The notes under the pieces were generated by a model, which did no database searches, had not been told where the DNA came from, and saw only the letters and a list, made by a program, of their open reading frames with translations. Both the position numbers and the translations under genes were made by a program. Shown in pieces: positions 36,833 to 45,994 of a DNA stretch of 64,000 bases (positions within the stretch are counted from its first letter, which is position 1; every line of letters begins with the position of its first letter). This DNA is from an uncultured Ruminococcus sp. (GTDB lineage: Bacteria > Bacillota > Clostridia > Oscillospirales > CAG-272): contig CADBKZ010000001.1 of the NCBI GenBank assembly GCA_902795355.1, positions 1 through 64,000 of the forward strand, read 5' to 3'.

Positions 36833-37621
36833 TTATCGATCTCCTTTCCCGCGTCCGACTGCCGCCGAAACGCGAGATTCTTCCACTTCGGGCATATCGC
36901 CCGCCATTCGGAAATAAACCAGAAATTCGCGGTTTCCGTCCCCGCCCGCAATGGGCGACGGGATCAGCCCGACGGGGTGCAGCCCAGCCGCTCTTCCCGC
37001 CGCCAGCACGCGGTCAACGGCCGCGCGGCGCGCTTGCGGATCCCTGACGATTCCGCCCTTTCCGACCCATGCCCGACCGACCTCGAATTGCGGCTTGATT
37101 AAGCAGACTGCCCCGCCCTCGGGCGCGAGCAGTTCGGGAAAGCGCGGGATAATATAGGTTGCGGAAATGAACGACACGTCCATTACGATCAGCGGGACGC
37201 GCCCGCCGACCGCGTCGGCGGTCAGATAGCGCGCGTTGCAATGCTCCAACGAGGCAACGCGGGGATCGTCGCGCAATTTTGCCGCGAGCTGACCCGCTCC
37301 CGCGTCCACGGCGCAAACGCGCGCCGCTCCGTTTTGCAAAAGGCAATCGGTAAACCCGCCGGTGGACGCGCCGATGTCCAGCGCGGAAATTCCCGCAACG
37401 TCAATGCCGAACGCTTCCAGCGCGGCTTTGAGTTTGAAGCCGCCGCGGCCGACATACGGCGAACGCTCGCGAACCGCAACGTTCCCGCCCTCGGGAATCT
37501 CCTCGGAAGCCTTTGCAACCGTTTTCCCGTTGCAGGTAACGGCCCCTTCCCCGATTAACAGCTTGGCCTGCTGGCGGCTCGGCGCGTACCCGTTTGCAAA
37601 GAGAAACAGATCGGCTCTCAT
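36833..37621 (-). CDS. tlyA: TlyA-family rRNA 2'-O-methyltransferase
   Basis: A 262-residue protein with an N-terminal S4 RNA-binding domain (LFLFANGYAPSRQQAKLLI) and a FtsJ-like methyltransferase domain (LDIGASTGGFTDCLLQNGA, VMDVSFIS, CLIKPQFEVG). Homologues methylate 16S and/or 23S rRNA. The ATG at 37621 overlaps the upstream PAP2-like stop as ATGA and gives a standard S4 start; a GTG four codons earlier is possible. Confidence 0.93.
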   Translation of the reverse strand: MRADLFLFANGYAPSRQQAKLLIGEGAVTCNGKTVAKASEEIPEGGNVAVRERSPYVGRGGFKLKAALEAFGIDVAGISALDIGASTGGFTDCLLQNGAARVCAVDAGAGQLAAKLRDDPRVASLEHCNARYLTADAVGGRVPLIVMDVSFISATYIIPRFPELLAPEGGAVCLIKPQFEVGRAWVGKGGIVRDPQARRAAVDRVLAAGRAAGLHPVGLIPSPIAGGDGNREFLVYFRMAGDMPEVEESRVSAAVGRGKGDR

Positions 37622-38088
37622 ACGCTCGGCCACGGAATCAGCGAGAGAAGCAACGCCGACGCAACCCCGATGGCAAACCCGACCGCGACCTGCGCGAACG
37701 AATGCCCCAGAAGCGTTTGAAACCGCTTGCCGTCCTCGGGGGCGGGTTCTCTGCCCTCATCCACCATGCGGTTGAGAAACCGCGCGTGTCGCCCCGCTTC
37801 CAAGCGGACCGCCATGGCGTCGGTCATGATTACAATGGCGAGCATTCCCGTAACAACGGGGAGCGGCGAACCGGTCCCGTGGGTCACGACGAGCGCGACC
37901 GTGAGCGCAACGGCGGAAGCGGTATGCGCGCTCGGCATGCCGCCCGAGCCGAAGATCATGGCGCGCAGGGTGAATCTGCGTTCTTTGAACACGCCCGTGA
38001 ACAGTTTTGCGATCTGCGAAACCGCCCAGCCCGTAAACGCGCTCCAAAACCAATAGTTGGTCAGAAATTTCAGAAAAAAATCTTTCAT
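37618..38088 (-). CDS. Divergent PAP2-family membrane protein (YuiD type)
   Basis: A 156-residue membrane protein with four to five helices and the PAP2-derived motifs GSGGMPSAHTASAVAL and LGHSFAQVAVG. Such proteins may be phosphatases acting on undecaprenyl or other lipid pyrophosphates; no activity is established for this subgroup. It is located between ispA and tlyA, the position where dxs usually follows in related genomes. RBS GGAG. Confidence 0.9.
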   Translation of the reverse strand: MKDFFLKFLTNYWFWSAFTGWAVSQIAKLFTGVFKERRFTLRAMIFGSGGMPSAHTASAVALTVALVVTHGTGSPLPVVTGMLAIVIMTDAMAVRLEAGRHARFLNRMVDEGREPAPEDGKRFQTLLGHSFAQVAVGFAIGVASALLLSLIPWPSV

Positions 38089-38100
38089 AACGTCTCCGTT

Positions 38101-38994
38101 TTATTTTTTCCGTTCCGCAAGCCATTTGGCAAGGGCCGCCAGCGTTTCGGAATCGGGAAAACCGCGGATCGCATCAATCGCTTCGGCGGTCAGTCGGTCG
38201 GCGTAGTATTGCGCCTCTTCCACATCATAGAAGGAAAGGAACGTGGTCTTTTCGTGTTCGCTGTCCACGCCCGTTCGTTTGCCGAGCGTTTGTTCGTCGC
38301 CGGTGCGGTCGAGAATGTCGTCCACAATCTGGAACGCAAGCCCGATCTTTTCGGCGTAGGCAACCACCTTTTCCATGGAAGGATCCTGCAGCGGAACGCC
38401 CGCCGCAAGCGCGCCGAGCACACAGGCCGCGCCGATCAGCGCGCCGGTTTTGAGCGAATGCAGTTTCAGCAGTTCCTCGGGCGAAAGGCGGCGGCACTCC
38501 CCTTCCATATCCATGATCTGCCCGCCGACCATGCCGTACCGCCCCGCGCTCGACGCGAGATACGCCACCGCCACGGCGGCGATTTCGGCGGTTACGGCGG
38601 TGTTGGTTGCGGCGGCCTCGAACGCGCCCGTTAAAAGCGAATCGCCCGCGAGAAGCGCAACGGCTTCCCCGAACACTTTATGGTTGGTGGGCTTTCCGCG
38701 GCGCAGGTCGTCGTTATCCATGCAAGGCAGGTCGTCGTGGATCAGCGAATAGGTATGGATCATTTCCACGGCGCAGGCAAACGGCAGCGCCGCTTCGTCG
38801 CGCCCGCCGAACATGCGGCAAAATTCGAGCGTCAACGCGGGGCGGATCCGTTTTCCGCCCGCAAACAGGCTGTACCGCTCGGCGTTGAGCAGGGATTTCA
38901 GGTCGGCGTCCTCGGCGGGGTAATACCGGAGCAGAGCGTGCTCGGTCATCTTTGCATCGCGTTCAAGCGCCAATTGCAGGGTCTCCTCGGTCAT
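38101..38994 (-). CDS. ispA: Polyprenyl synthetase (farnesyl/geranylgeranyl diphosphate synthase)
   Basis: A 297-residue short-chain prenyltransferase condensing IPP with allylic diphosphates. First aspartate-rich motif DDLPCMDNDD and second DDILDRTGDEQTLGK are both intact, as are GGKRIRP and the KTGALIGAACVLGAL segment. The ATG overlaps the xseB stop as ATGA. With dxs and ispH in this window it forms part of isoprenoid supply. Confidence 0.95.
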   Translation of the reverse strand: MTEETLQLALERDAKMTEHALLRYYPAEDADLKSLLNAERYSLFAGGKRIRPALTLEFCRMFGGRDEAALPFACAVEMIHTYSLIHDDLPCMDNDDLRRGKPTNHKVFGEAVALLAGDSLLTGAFEAAATNTAVTAEIAAVAVAYLASSAGRYGMVGGQIMDMEGECRRLSPEELLKLHSLKTGALIGAACVLGALAAGVPLQDPSMEKVVAYAEKIGLAFQIVDDILDRTGDEQTLGKRTGVDSEHEKTTFLSFYDVEEAQYYADRLTAEAIDAIRGFPDSETLAALAKWLAERKK

Positions 38995-39239
38995 TCCGCG
39001 TCGTCACCCCCGTCGGTATCGAAATCGGTCAGAACGGCGGTTCCGTCCGCGCGAAAGGACAGCGTTTTCACCTTTTGCTCCGCGCGGTCGAGCGTTTCGG
39101 TGCAAACGCGCACCAATTTAACGCCTTCTTCATACAGTTTCAAGGATCGGTCGAGACTTTCGGCTCCGCTGTCCAGCGCGCGAACGATCTCTTCGAGCCG
39201 CTCCATGGACGCCTCGAAATCCGGTTGTTTTACTGACAT
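38991..39239 (-). CDS. xseB: Exodeoxyribonuclease VII small subunit
   Basis: An 82-residue helical protein ([18 protein letters not shown] then [15 protein letters not shown]), normal for XseB. It associates with XseA to degrade single-stranded DNA. It overlaps xseA by 10 nt, with its AAAGGAG in the end of xseA, and overlaps ispA by 4 nt. Confidence 0.95.
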   Translation of the reverse strand: MSVKQPDFEASMERLEEIVRALDSGAESLDRSLKLYEEGVKLVRVCTETLDRAEQKVKTLSFRADGTAVLTDFDTDGGDDAE

Positions 39240-40462
39240 GGTGATTCTCCTTTCAAAATCGGGTCGGCCTCGACCGCGGCTTTCGCGGAGCCGTCCGAAA
39301 AGCGAATGTCAATCAGGTCCCCCGCGCGCAGTTCTTTTGCGGAAGAAACGGCGGTTCCGTTCTTTCCCACCGCGGCATAACCGCGCGATAGGACGCGCAG
39401 CGGGCTTAACGCTTCCAGCGAAGTCGTTGTTTTGGAAAGGCCCGTCCGGAGCCATTTGCACCGCGATTCCATGCTCCCCGCAAGCCGGTTTTCCAGATCG
39501 GAGAGCCGCATGCGAACGGGATCGAGCAACCGCTCGGGGCCGGACAATGCCCGCGACGCGACGAGCTGCGCGAGATAACGACGCTCGCCGCTGATTTTTT
39601 GTTCCAACACGCGTTTCATGCGCGCGGCGGCGGTCAGAAACGCTTGTTTCAGTTCTTCCCCGTCCGGAACGGCAAGCTCCGCGGCGGCCGAGGGAGTCGG
39701 CGCGCGCAGATCGGCGACAAAATCGCAGATGGTGAAATCCACTTCATGCCCGACCGCCGAGATTACGGGAATCGTACAATCGGCGATCGTCCGCGCGAGC
39801 GTTTCGTTGTTGAACGCCCAAAGATCTTCCGCGGATCCGCCGCCGCGGCCGATGATGATCACATCGGCGAGGTTGTAATTCTGGAAAAAGAGCAGACCGG
39901 AGATCAACTGTTCCACCGCGCCGTCACCTTGTACGGCGGCCGGAAACAGGATCATTTCGGCGCACGGGAAACGGCGGCCGAGAATGTTGCGGATGTCCCG
40001 CACCGCCGCGCCGGTGGGGGATGTGATCACCCCGATGCGCGCGGGAAATTTCGGGATCGGCCGTTTCCGCTCCGCGTCAAAAAGCCCTTCCGCTTCCAAT
40101 TTGCGGCGCAGCTGTTCATACTGCATGGCAAGGATCCCCGCGCCGTCCGGCTGGATCTCGTTGACATAAATCTGATATTGCCCGCCCGCGGTGTACACCG
40201 AAACGCGCCCCTGCACGAGAACCTTCATCCCGTCCTCGGGGAGAAAGCGCAGGCGCGCGGCCTGCGCGCGGAACATTACGGCGCGGATCTGCCCCTCGGG
40301 GTCTTTCAGCGTAAAATAGAGATGCCCCGACCGCGGCGCGGAAAAGTTGGAAATTTCGCCGCGCACCAGAACGCCCGAGAGCAGCGGGTCGCCGTCCATC
40401 TGCATGCGCAGATATTCATTCAGCTCGGTTACGGAAAGCGGATTCCGCTCGGTTCGCGTCAA
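39230..40462 (-). CDS. xseA: Exodeoxyribonuclease VII large subunit
   Basis: A 410-residue nuclease subunit with an N-terminal OB-fold ([24 protein letters not shown]) and a catalytic core ([60 protein letters not shown]). The start is TTG at 40462: AAAGGAG lies 7 nt upstream, and the codon overlaps the upstream stop as TTGA. No ATG at a suitable place exists. Confidence 0.95.
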   Translation of the reverse strand: MTRTERNPLSVTELNEYLRMQMDGDPLLSGVLVRGEISNFSAPRSGHLYFTLKDPEGQIRAVMFRAQAARLRFLPEDGMKVLVQGRVSVYTAGGQYQIYVNEIQPDGAGILAMQYEQLRRKLEAEGLFDAERKRPIPKFPARIGVITSPTGAAVRDIRNILGRRFPCAEMILFPAAVQGDGAVEQLISGLLFFQNYNLADVIIIGRGGGSAEDLWAFNNETLARTIADCTIPVISAVGHEVDFTICDFVADLRAPTPSAAAELAVPDGEELKQAFLTAAARMKRVLEQKISGERRYLAQLVASRALSGPERLLDPVRMRLSDLENRLAGSMESRCKWLRTGLSKTTTSLEALSPLRVLSRGYAAVGKNGTAVSSAKELRAGDLIDIRFSDGSAKAAVEADPILKGESPCQ

Positions 40463-41412
40463 GGCGTTTCTCCTTTCTCGTATGCCCGCTTGCAAAGCAG
40501 GGCGATTCCCGCCGCGTTATCCGCGGAAAAAGCGGGTTCGGCAAAATACGTGTTCGCACGGCGCGAAAGCCGGCTTTGCAGCAGCCGATTGCTCATTACG
40601 CCGCCCGCATACACAATGGGCGCGTCAGGGAACCGCTCGTCCGCTCCCGCGGTCATCCGCTCCAAGGTTTTCGCGGTAAATTCCATAACAAACGCGCTGA
40701 CCAGAGCCGGATCGCGGGTCTCGCTCCACAATTTGGCGGCAAGGTTCTCCAACCCCGAAAAATGGCAGGTTGTCCCCTCGACCGAAACGCGCGGCGACGG
40801 GATCTTTCCGGTATTTTGCGCGGAAAGCCGTTCCATTTCCTTTCCGCAAGGGAAAGAAAGGCCCATCATAACGCCCACGCGATCAATAGCCTGCCCCGCG
40901 TGCAGATCCGCGCTCCCGCCGACCGTTTCCGCGTTGAATCCGACCGGACGCGGGGAGACCGACAAAACCTCGGTGGTGCCGCCGGACACATGAAAAGCGA
41001 CAAACGGCCGGTCGAGCAGCCGCTCCGCCCCCGCCGAGTACAACGCCGCGCGGATATGCCCTTCTTGGTGGGCAAAGCGGAACACGGGTAACGCCGCCGG
41101 CGCGGCAAACGATTCGGCCGCCGCAACCCCCGCCAAAAAGCAGGGCATGTAGGACCCCTCGGCGCGGCGCGGCCGCTCCGAAACGCCAACGGCGACCGCT
41201 TGCCTCCCGCGCAGGACCCCGCGCAGTTCCGCCATGGCAAGCGGCAGGTTGCGGACATGCGCAAACACCGCGTCGCTCTGGCGCAGGCCGCGCTCCCCCT
41301 CTTTTACGGGAAGCGGGACGCGGATGTTGGCAATTACGGTCCCCCGCTCGTCGCAGGCGGCGCAAGAGGTGGTATAGTTGCTGGTATCGATCCCGATAAA
41401 ACAGCGGTTCAT
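40459..41412 (-). CDS. TsaD/Kae1-like paralogue (O-sialoglycoprotein endopeptidase-like)
   Basis: A 317-residue ASKHA-fold protein. It opens with [13 protein letters not shown], keeps a metal-binding-type HQEGH (in place of HxEAH/HxEGH of TsaD) and VSGGTTEVL, and ends [12 protein letters not shown]. It is shorter than canonical TsaD, and the [15 protein letters not shown] segment replaces the normal GPGLxGSL region. Proteins of this type sit next to nusB/xseA in several Clostridia as a second Kae1-like gene. Whether it takes part in t6A tRNA modification is unknown. It overlaps both neighbours by 4 nt. Confidence 0.8.
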   Translation of the reverse strand: MNRCFIGIDTSNYTTSCAACDERGTVIANIRVPLPVKEGERGLRQSDAVFAHVRNLPLAMAELRGVLRGRQAVAVGVSERPRRAEGSYMPCFLAGVAAAESFAAPAALPVFRFAHQEGHIRAALYSAGAERLLDRPFVAFHVSGGTTEVLSVSPRPVGFNAETVGGSADLHAGQAIDRVGVMMGLSFPCGKEMERLSAQNTGKIPSPRVSVEGTTCHFSGLENLAAKLWSETRDPALVSAFVMEFTAKTLERMTAGADERFPDAPIVYAGGVMSNRLLQSRLSRRANTYFAEPAFSADNAAGIALLCKRAYEKGETP

Positions 41413-41825
41413 TTGCCGTTCGCCAACTCGTCTTTTGCGCCGTTGAGAATCCCGTTTACGAACTTGCGGGCCTTCTCGTCGTCGTATTTCTTCACCAATT
41501 CAATAGCCTCGTTAATGGCAACAAGGGCGGGAACGTCTTCCCGCTCGGTCATTTCGTAAATGGCAAGGCGCAGGATGTTGCGCGTCAGCGGCGCGATGCG
41601 CTCCAACGTCCACCCGTGGGACAGGCGAATGATGCGCTCGTCGATCTTCTCTTTTTCGGAGAGCACGCCGAAATAAACGTCGCGGATGTATTCCGTTTCG
41701 CGAAATTCGCGCGCCTCTTCCGCCAACGAATAAATTTCCTCGGGCGACCGATCCCCGTGGAACTCGGTTTCAAACAGCAGAAACAGGGCTTGTTCTCTTG
41801 CTTCCCGTCTCGTAACAGCAGGCAT
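41409..41825 (-). CDS. nusB: Transcription antitermination factor NusB
   Basis: A 138-residue all-helical RNA-binding protein (TRREAREQALFLLFETEF at the start, LRLAIYEM and PALVAINEAIELVKKY later) that acts with NusE on rRNA operon boxA. The start at 41825 has AAAGGAT. First gene of a long operon through ybaK; its stop overlaps the next gene as ATGA. Confidence 0.95.
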   Translation of the reverse strand: MPAVTRREAREQALFLLFETEFHGDRSPEEIYSLAEEAREFRETEYIRDVYFGVLSEKEKIDERIIRLSHGWTLERIAPLTRNILRLAIYEMTEREDVPALVAINEAIELVKKYDDEKARKFVNGILNGAKDELANGK

Positions 41826-41903
41826 TTGCAGATCCTTTCCGGTTTTCCGCGCGGTTTGCGCGAAAAAATCCCCTACACCTAAATATAAATCCAATCTAAA
41901 CCT

Positions 41904-41931
41904 ATTATACTATTTTTTTCCGAAAAGTCAA
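41904..41931 (-). promoter_or_regulatory. nusB operon promoter
   Basis: TTGACT (41926-41931), 16-nt A-rich spacer, TATAAT (41904-41909). No other promoter of comparable quality was noticed before ybaK. Confidence 0.8.
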
Positions 41932-42025
41932 CAGGAAAATGAATATTTGCATATTTTTTATTCATTTTTTCATTCCCGCTTTCAGACCGAATTGTGACTT
42001 TTTTTCAAATTCTCCCAAAAGAGGC

Positions 42026-42054
42026 TTGCATTGGAAAGCATAATGTGGTACACT
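42026..42054 (+). promoter_or_regulatory. Promoter for 42090-43806 genes
   Basis: TTGCAT (42026-42031), 17-nt spacer ending taatgtgg, TACACT (42049-42054). Confidence 0.75.
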
Positions 42055-42089
42055 GATGGCAACACTATTTTTCGGACGGAGAGACGGAT

Positions 42090-42491
42090 ATGAGCAAACT
42101 TCGGTTCCTGCGGGAGATTTTGATCGGCGCGTGCGTTCGTTTTACGGCGCTTGCCGTATGCCTTATGATCTTGAAGATCATTGATTCGGGCGGCTCGACC
42201 GACGGCGCGATCAGCATTTTATCGTTCCTGCTGCTCTTTCCGTGCGGGCTTTGCATCGCCGCGGCGGGATCGCTTCGGAAAACGTCGCTTTCTCCCGCGC
42301 TCTTCCGTCTGTTGCATTTTTTCATTACTTGGCTGTCGGTCTTTCTGTTTCTTTGGCTCCCGACCGGTAACGGCTACAACGTTTCGCGGAACCTGATCGC
42401 GCTTTTCGTAATCGCCCTGCTCTATTGGCTCGTTTACCTGATCGGGCGATGGACGGCCGCGCGCTTCCGCAACTTTCGGGAAGAGGACTGA
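42090..42491 (+). CDS. Small integral membrane protein, unknown function
   Basis: A 133-residue protein with four predicted membrane helices (about 10-30, 42-60, 70-92, 100-118) and a basic C-terminus. No family was recognised beyond a vague resemblance to DUF3021-like proteins. RBS GGAGAGACGG. It is 26 nt ahead of the SGNH hydrolase on the same strand and shares its promoter. Confidence 0.65.
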   Translation: MSKLRFLREILIGACVRFTALAVCLMILKIIDSGGSTDGAISILSFLLLFPCGLCIAAAGSLRKTSLSPALFRLLHFFITWLSVFLFLWLPTGNGYNVSRNLIALFVIALLYWLVYLIGRWTAARFRNFREED

Positions 42492-42517
42492 CCGCCGGAC
42501 AACGGAAGGAAGTCCTT

Positions 42518-43258
42518 ATGAAACCGATCATTCGATCTGCTTGGAAAACGGTTCCGATCTGGCTTTTGCTCGTTGCCCTGACCCTGCCCGCTTCGGCGGC
42601 CGGCATCTTTCTCGAAAAGAGCGACGACGGGGGCGCGGCATATCGGGACCGTTTGCTTTTTTTGGGGGAATCCACCACCTGCCATCTCCGTTCGCGCGGG
42701 GTGCTGACGGGCGGAACGGGGACCGATCGCGTTCTGGCTCCCGATTCGGGGACCATGATGCTGAACCGGCGGACCCTTTCCGCGCAAATCACCGAGCCGC
42801 GGAGCGGCAAAAAAATGTCGGTGGAAGAAGCGGTCGCCCTGCGCCGCCCCGAAATTCTCGTCGTTTCTTTCGGGTTGAACGGAATCGTCGGGTTTCTTGC
42901 GGAAAAAGAGCGTTATACCGAGTCGTATCGCGTGCTGATCCGCGGGATCCGTCGGGCGTCTCCCGAAACGGCGGTCGTCCTGCAAACGGTCTACCCCGTT
43001 GCCGAACGCCCCGCGGAATGGAAGTTTGACCGCACGCCCGCCGAAATCAACCGCGGCATTGAAACGCTGAACGCATGGCTGCCCGAAATTGCCGGAAGCG
43101 AGGGCGTGTTTCTGGCCGACACCGCCTCGGTACTCAAAGGCGAAAACGGGTATTTGCGCGAAGAATTCTCGGCGGACGGAATCCACCTGACGCGCGCGGG
43201 ATACGAGCAAGTCCTTTTTTATTTGCAAACGCACCGGATACCGGAGGGGGAACCATGA
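42518..43258 (+). CDS. Secreted SGNH/GDSL-like hydrolase
   Basis: A 246-residue extracytoplasmic protein: signal/anchor helix to ~27, block I LFLGESTTCHL with the nucleophile Ser, block III-like SFGLNG, and block V ADGIHLTRAGY with Asp and His. Such enzymes add or remove O-acyl groups on polysaccharides or lipids. RBS GGAAGG. Its stop overlaps the DUF4358 start by 4 nt (ATGA). In gut Clostridia this gene and DUF4358 often accompany DHHW/MBOAT genes like those at 49-52 kb. Confidence 0.82.
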   Translation: MKPIIRSAWKTVPIWLLLVALTLPASAAGIFLEKSDDGGAAYRDRLLFLGESTTCHLRSRGVLTGGTGTDRVLAPDSGTMMLNRRTLSAQITEPRSGKKMSVEEAVALRRPEILVVSFGLNGIVGFLAEKERYTESYRVLIRGIRRASPETAVVLQTVYPVAERPAEWKFDRTPAEINRGIETLNAWLPEIAGSEGVFLADTASVLKGENGYLREEFSADGIHLTRAGYEQVLFYLQTHRIPEGEP

Positions 43259-43806
43259 AACGAACGCTGCTTGTTCTTCTTGCGCTCTGCCTTCCCGCGC
43301 TTTCCGCCTGCCGCGCCAAGGCCTACCGGAACGACGTTGCTCCGCAAACGCTCGCTTTGCTCGGAGCGGAGGCGGCGGGAATGGAAGCCCCCGTATTCGC
43401 CGGCGCGGACGAGCTGGCGGAAATTACGGGACAGCGGGAAGAATTGCCCGACATTGCCGTTTGCTATGCCGCGGACGGAAACTCGCTGGATGAATTCGGC
43501 GTCTGGCGCGCGGGCAGCGACGATATAAAAGCCGCTGCGTCTCTTCTCCGCGCCTATCTTTCCTCGACCTACGAGAACAACCGCGCCTACTACGATTCGT
43601 ATATCCCCGCGGAAACCCCGAAACTGCGGGACGCGGAAGTGCGCGTTTACGGCGCATACGCCGTTTATGCGATCCTCTCCCCCGAATCGCGCGAGCGGTT
43701 CTTCTCGAAAATCGAAACCGAGTTGGCTCCCGTATCACCGGAAAACACGCGCGATTGGCAGATCGCGCGTGTTTTTTTCGGAAAATTGACGAAATATTCG
43801 CAATAG
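43255..43806 (+). CDS. DUF4358-family lipoprotein
   Basis: A 183-residue lipoprotein with a short signal peptide ending LPALSAC (Cys19). The body has the DUF4358 pattern LPDIAVCYAADGNSLDEFGVWRAG, and near the C-terminus a VYGAYAVYAILS strand. Function unknown. Its ATG overlaps the SGNH stop. A strong rho-independent terminator lies inside its last ~20 codons, before the TAG at 43804-43806. Confidence 0.8.
   Translation: MKRTLLVLLALCLPALSACRAKAYRNDVAPQTLALLGAEAAGMEAPVFAGADELAEITGQREELPDIAVCYAADGNSLDEFGVWRAGSDDIKAAASLLRAYLSSTYENNRAYYDSYIPAETPKLRDAEVRVYGAYAVYAILSPESRERFFSKIETELAPVSPENTRDWQIARVFFGKLTKYSQ
43743..43778 (+). terminator. Rho-independent terminator inside the DUF4358 coding sequence
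   Basis: Perfect 13-bp stem (43743-43755 / 43762-43774) with a tggcag loop, ending in a run of seven T (43772-43778). It lies 26 nt before the stop codon of the gene it interrupts. Confidence 0.85.
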
Positions 43807-43809
43807 GTG

Positions 43810-43838
43810 TTGACTTTATGAATAAACTGTGATAAAAT
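43810..43838 (+). promoter_or_regulatory. Promoter of the DUF975 gene at 43884
   Basis: TTGACT (43810-43815), 17-nt spacer, TAAAAT (43833-43838) with extended TGTGA, starting 4 nt after the DUF4358 stop. Confidence 0.85.
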
Positions 43839-43883
43839 AGTGACATCACAAGCCGTAAGGCTGATTTTAAGGAGGACTTTTTC

Positions 43884-44534
43884 ATGCTTTCCAGACCCGA
43901 ACTCCGTCGCCGTGCCAGACAACAACTCGGCGGCAACATCTTCGCAACGGGGTGGCTTTCCCTGTTGCTCGTTTTCCTGCTCGGCGACATCATCCTCAGC
44001 GCAGGTTCCGTGGTTTTCATCGGCTCCCTGATTTTGATGGGCCCGATTTCCTACGGAATGTCCAAGATCACCTTGGATCTCGTTCGCGGTAAAAACGACG
44101 GCAAAGTGAGCTTCGGCGACCTCTTCGCGGGCTTCACCGACGACTTTCTGAACACGTTCCTGCTCGGCCTGATGGAATCGATTTTTGTTTTCCTTTGGTC
44201 GCTCCTGTTCATCATTCCCGGAATTGTCAAATCCTATTCCTACGCCATGGCCTTCTACATTCAGAAAGACGCCGAGGATAAAGATTGGAACGCCTGCATT
44301 ACCGAAAGCCGCAAGATGATGGACGGCCACAAATGGGAGCTCTTCGTTCTTGATTTGAGTTTTCTCGGCTGGTATATCGTCGGCATGCTCTGCTGCGGCA
44401 TCGGCATGCTTTGGGTGATTCCCTACCATGAAGCCGCCCGCGCGAACTTTTACGAACAGCTTCGCGGCCCTGAAACGGAGAAAACCGAGGACGCTCCCGC
44501 GCCCGAATCCCCCGCGGAGGATCCGCTTGCCTGA
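43884..44534 (+). CDS. DUF975-family integral membrane protein
   Basis: A 216-residue membrane protein, paralogue of 1395-2072. It opens with LSRPELRRRARQQLGGN, then three to four hydrophobic segments, the KSYSYAMAFYIQKD motif and WELFVLDLSFLGWYI, which together are typical DUF975. The acidic, Pro-rich C-terminus is probably cytosolic. RBS TAAGGAGG is a full match. Own promoter, bidirectional terminator behind. Family function unknown. Confidence 0.85.
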   Translation: MLSRPELRRRARQQLGGNIFATGWLSLLLVFLLGDIILSAGSVVFIGSLILMGPISYGMSKITLDLVRGKNDGKVSFGDLFAGFTDDFLNTFLLGLMESIFVFLWSLLFIIPGIVKSYSYAMAFYIQKDAEDKDWNACITESRKMMDGHKWELFVLDLSFLGWYIVGMLCCGIGMLWVIPYHEAARANFYEQLRGPETEKTEDAPAPESPAEDPLA

Positions 44535-44550
44535 ACCGGAACCGCGCCGA

Positions 44551-44582
44551 AAAAAAATCCGCCCCTCGGGGCGGATTTTTTT
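44551..44582. terminator. Bidirectional terminator after DUF975
   Basis: A7, then stem tccgccc / gggcgga with loop ctcg, then T7. Serves the DUF975 gene and the converging aminotransferase. Confidence 0.92.
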
Positions 44583-44584
44583 CG

Positions 44585-45871
44585 TTATTGACCCAGCAGT
44601 TTTTCCAGCGCGGCAATGCGGACGCAAAGCGTCAGCACGCGCATGGCGACCCGCAATTCATCCTCGGCGGGAAAGGTGGGTGCAATCCGGATGTTGCTGT
44701 CGTCGGGGTCCTTCGAGTAGGGGTAGGTCGCGCCCACCGAAGTCAGTTTCACGCCCACATCGGAGCAGAGCCGATAGGCCCGTTTGGCGCACCCTTTCAT
44801 TACATACAGGCTGACGAAATAGCCGCCTTTCGGGTTGGTCCACCGCGCAATTCCCGCGTCGCCGAGGTCGTCGCGCAGCGTGTCCAGAACAATCCCGAAT
44901 TTCGGGCGGATCAGGTTGGCGAGCATTTGCATATGCAGGCGGATGTTCTCGGAACTCCCGTCGAAATAGCGGACATGGCGCAGTTGGTTGATCTTATCGA
45001 ATCCGATGGTCTGCGCGCCGATGATGGGCATGATTTGCGCGAGGTTTTCGCGCGACGCCGCCATGATTGCAACGCCGGACCCCGGGAACGTGATTTTGGA
45101 TGTGGAAGCGAAGTAAAACACGCGGTTGGGGTTCCCCGCCGCGTTGCATGCCTCGAAGATGTCGGCGAGCGTGTCTCCCCCGTCGGGGTAAAGATCGTGC
45201 ACGGCATACGCGTTATCCCAAAAAACGCGGAAGTCCTTTGCGGCGGTTTTCATGGAACCGAAGCGGGCAACGGTTTCATCCGAATAGGTGATCCCGTCCG
45301 GATTGGAGTATTTCGGGCAGCACCAAATCCCCTTGATCTGCGGGTCGGACGCCGCAAGCCGCTCCACCTCGTCCATGTCGGGTCCCGTCGGCGTCATGGC
45401 AACGGGAATCATGCCGATGCCGAGCGATTCGCAAATGCCGAAATGGCGGTCGTACCCCGGGGCGGGGCAAAGAAACCGGATTTCGGGTTCGCGGCACCAC
45501 GGGCGGTCGCTGTCGCAAACGCCGTAGAGCATGGCGCGGGCAACGGTATCGTACATCAGATTGAGCGACGAGTTGCCCCCGATAAACAGATTTTCCTCGC
45601 GCAGCCCGAGCAACTCGGCAAACATCCGTTTTGCCTCGGGGATCCCGTCGAGAACGCCGTAGTTCCGGCAATCAAACCCGCCCTCGGAGCGGCAATCGCT
45701 GGAAGAAACAATGCAGTTCAGCATTCCGCGGAGCATATCGAGTTGTTTTGCCCCGGGTTTACCGCGCGAGAGATCGAGCGAAAGCCCCTGCCCCGCGTAG
45801 GTTTCGTATTGCAGTTGCAGGCTTGCAAGCTCCGCTTGCAGGCTCTGCCGATCCATGGATAAATAGTTCAT
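44585..45871 (-). CDS. Putative aspartate aminotransferase (fold type I, MocR-like subgroup)
   Basis: A 428-residue PLP enzyme. It has [29 protein letters not shown], the [10 protein letters not shown] loop, [10 protein letters not shown] with the PLP-contacting Asp/Tyr, and the Schiff-base lysine in [11 protein letters not shown]. The subgroup is annotated as aspartate aminotransferase, but substrate range is not settled. The start at 45871 has AGAGG upstream; a Met five codons later is possible. It is expressed from its own promoter through a ~117-nt structured leader. Confidence 0.88.
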   Translation of the reverse strand: MNYLSMDRQSLQAELASLQLQYETYAGQGLSLDLSRGKPGAKQLDMLRGMLNCIVSSSDCRSEGGFDCRNYGVLDGIPEAKRMFAELLGLREENLFIGGNSSLNLMYDTVARAMLYGVCDSDRPWCREPEIRFLCPAPGYDRHFGICESLGIGMIPVAMTPTGPDMDEVERLAASDPQIKGIWCCPKYSNPDGITYSDETVARFGSMKTAAKDFRVFWDNAYAVHDLYPDGGDTLADIFEACNAAGNPNRVFYFASTSKITFPGSGVAIMAASRENLAQIMPIIGAQTIGFDKINQLRHVRYFDGSSENIRLHMQMLANLIRPKFGIVLDTLRDDLGDAGIARWTNPKGGYFVSLYVMKGCAKRAYRLCSDVGVKLTSVGATYPYSKDPDDSNIRIAPTFPAEDELRVAMRVLTLCVRIAALEKLLGQ

Positions 45872-45916
45872 TCCCAAACCTCTGGCCATCTATGATCGAA
45901 CCGATAACAGGATATG

Positions 45917-45978
45917 TTTGCGCGGGCGGTTCGGACACCGCGCAAAAGACATCGACGCGCCCGAACGGGCGCGTCGAT
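45917..45978 (-). ncRNA. Structured 5' leader with two hairpins upstream of the aminotransferase
   Basis: Hairpin A (45951-45978) is a perfect 12-bp stem atcgacgcgccc / gggcgcgtcgat with a 4-nt loop, followed on the minus strand by gtctttt. Hairpin B (45917-45946) has a 9-bp stem tttgcgcgg / ccgcgcaaa. Both lie between the promoter and the start codon. Hairpin A could also end transcripts from the upstream helicase gene. No known riboswitch class was recognised. Confidence 0.55.
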
Positions 45979-45994
45979 CCGTCTTGACCTGCTT

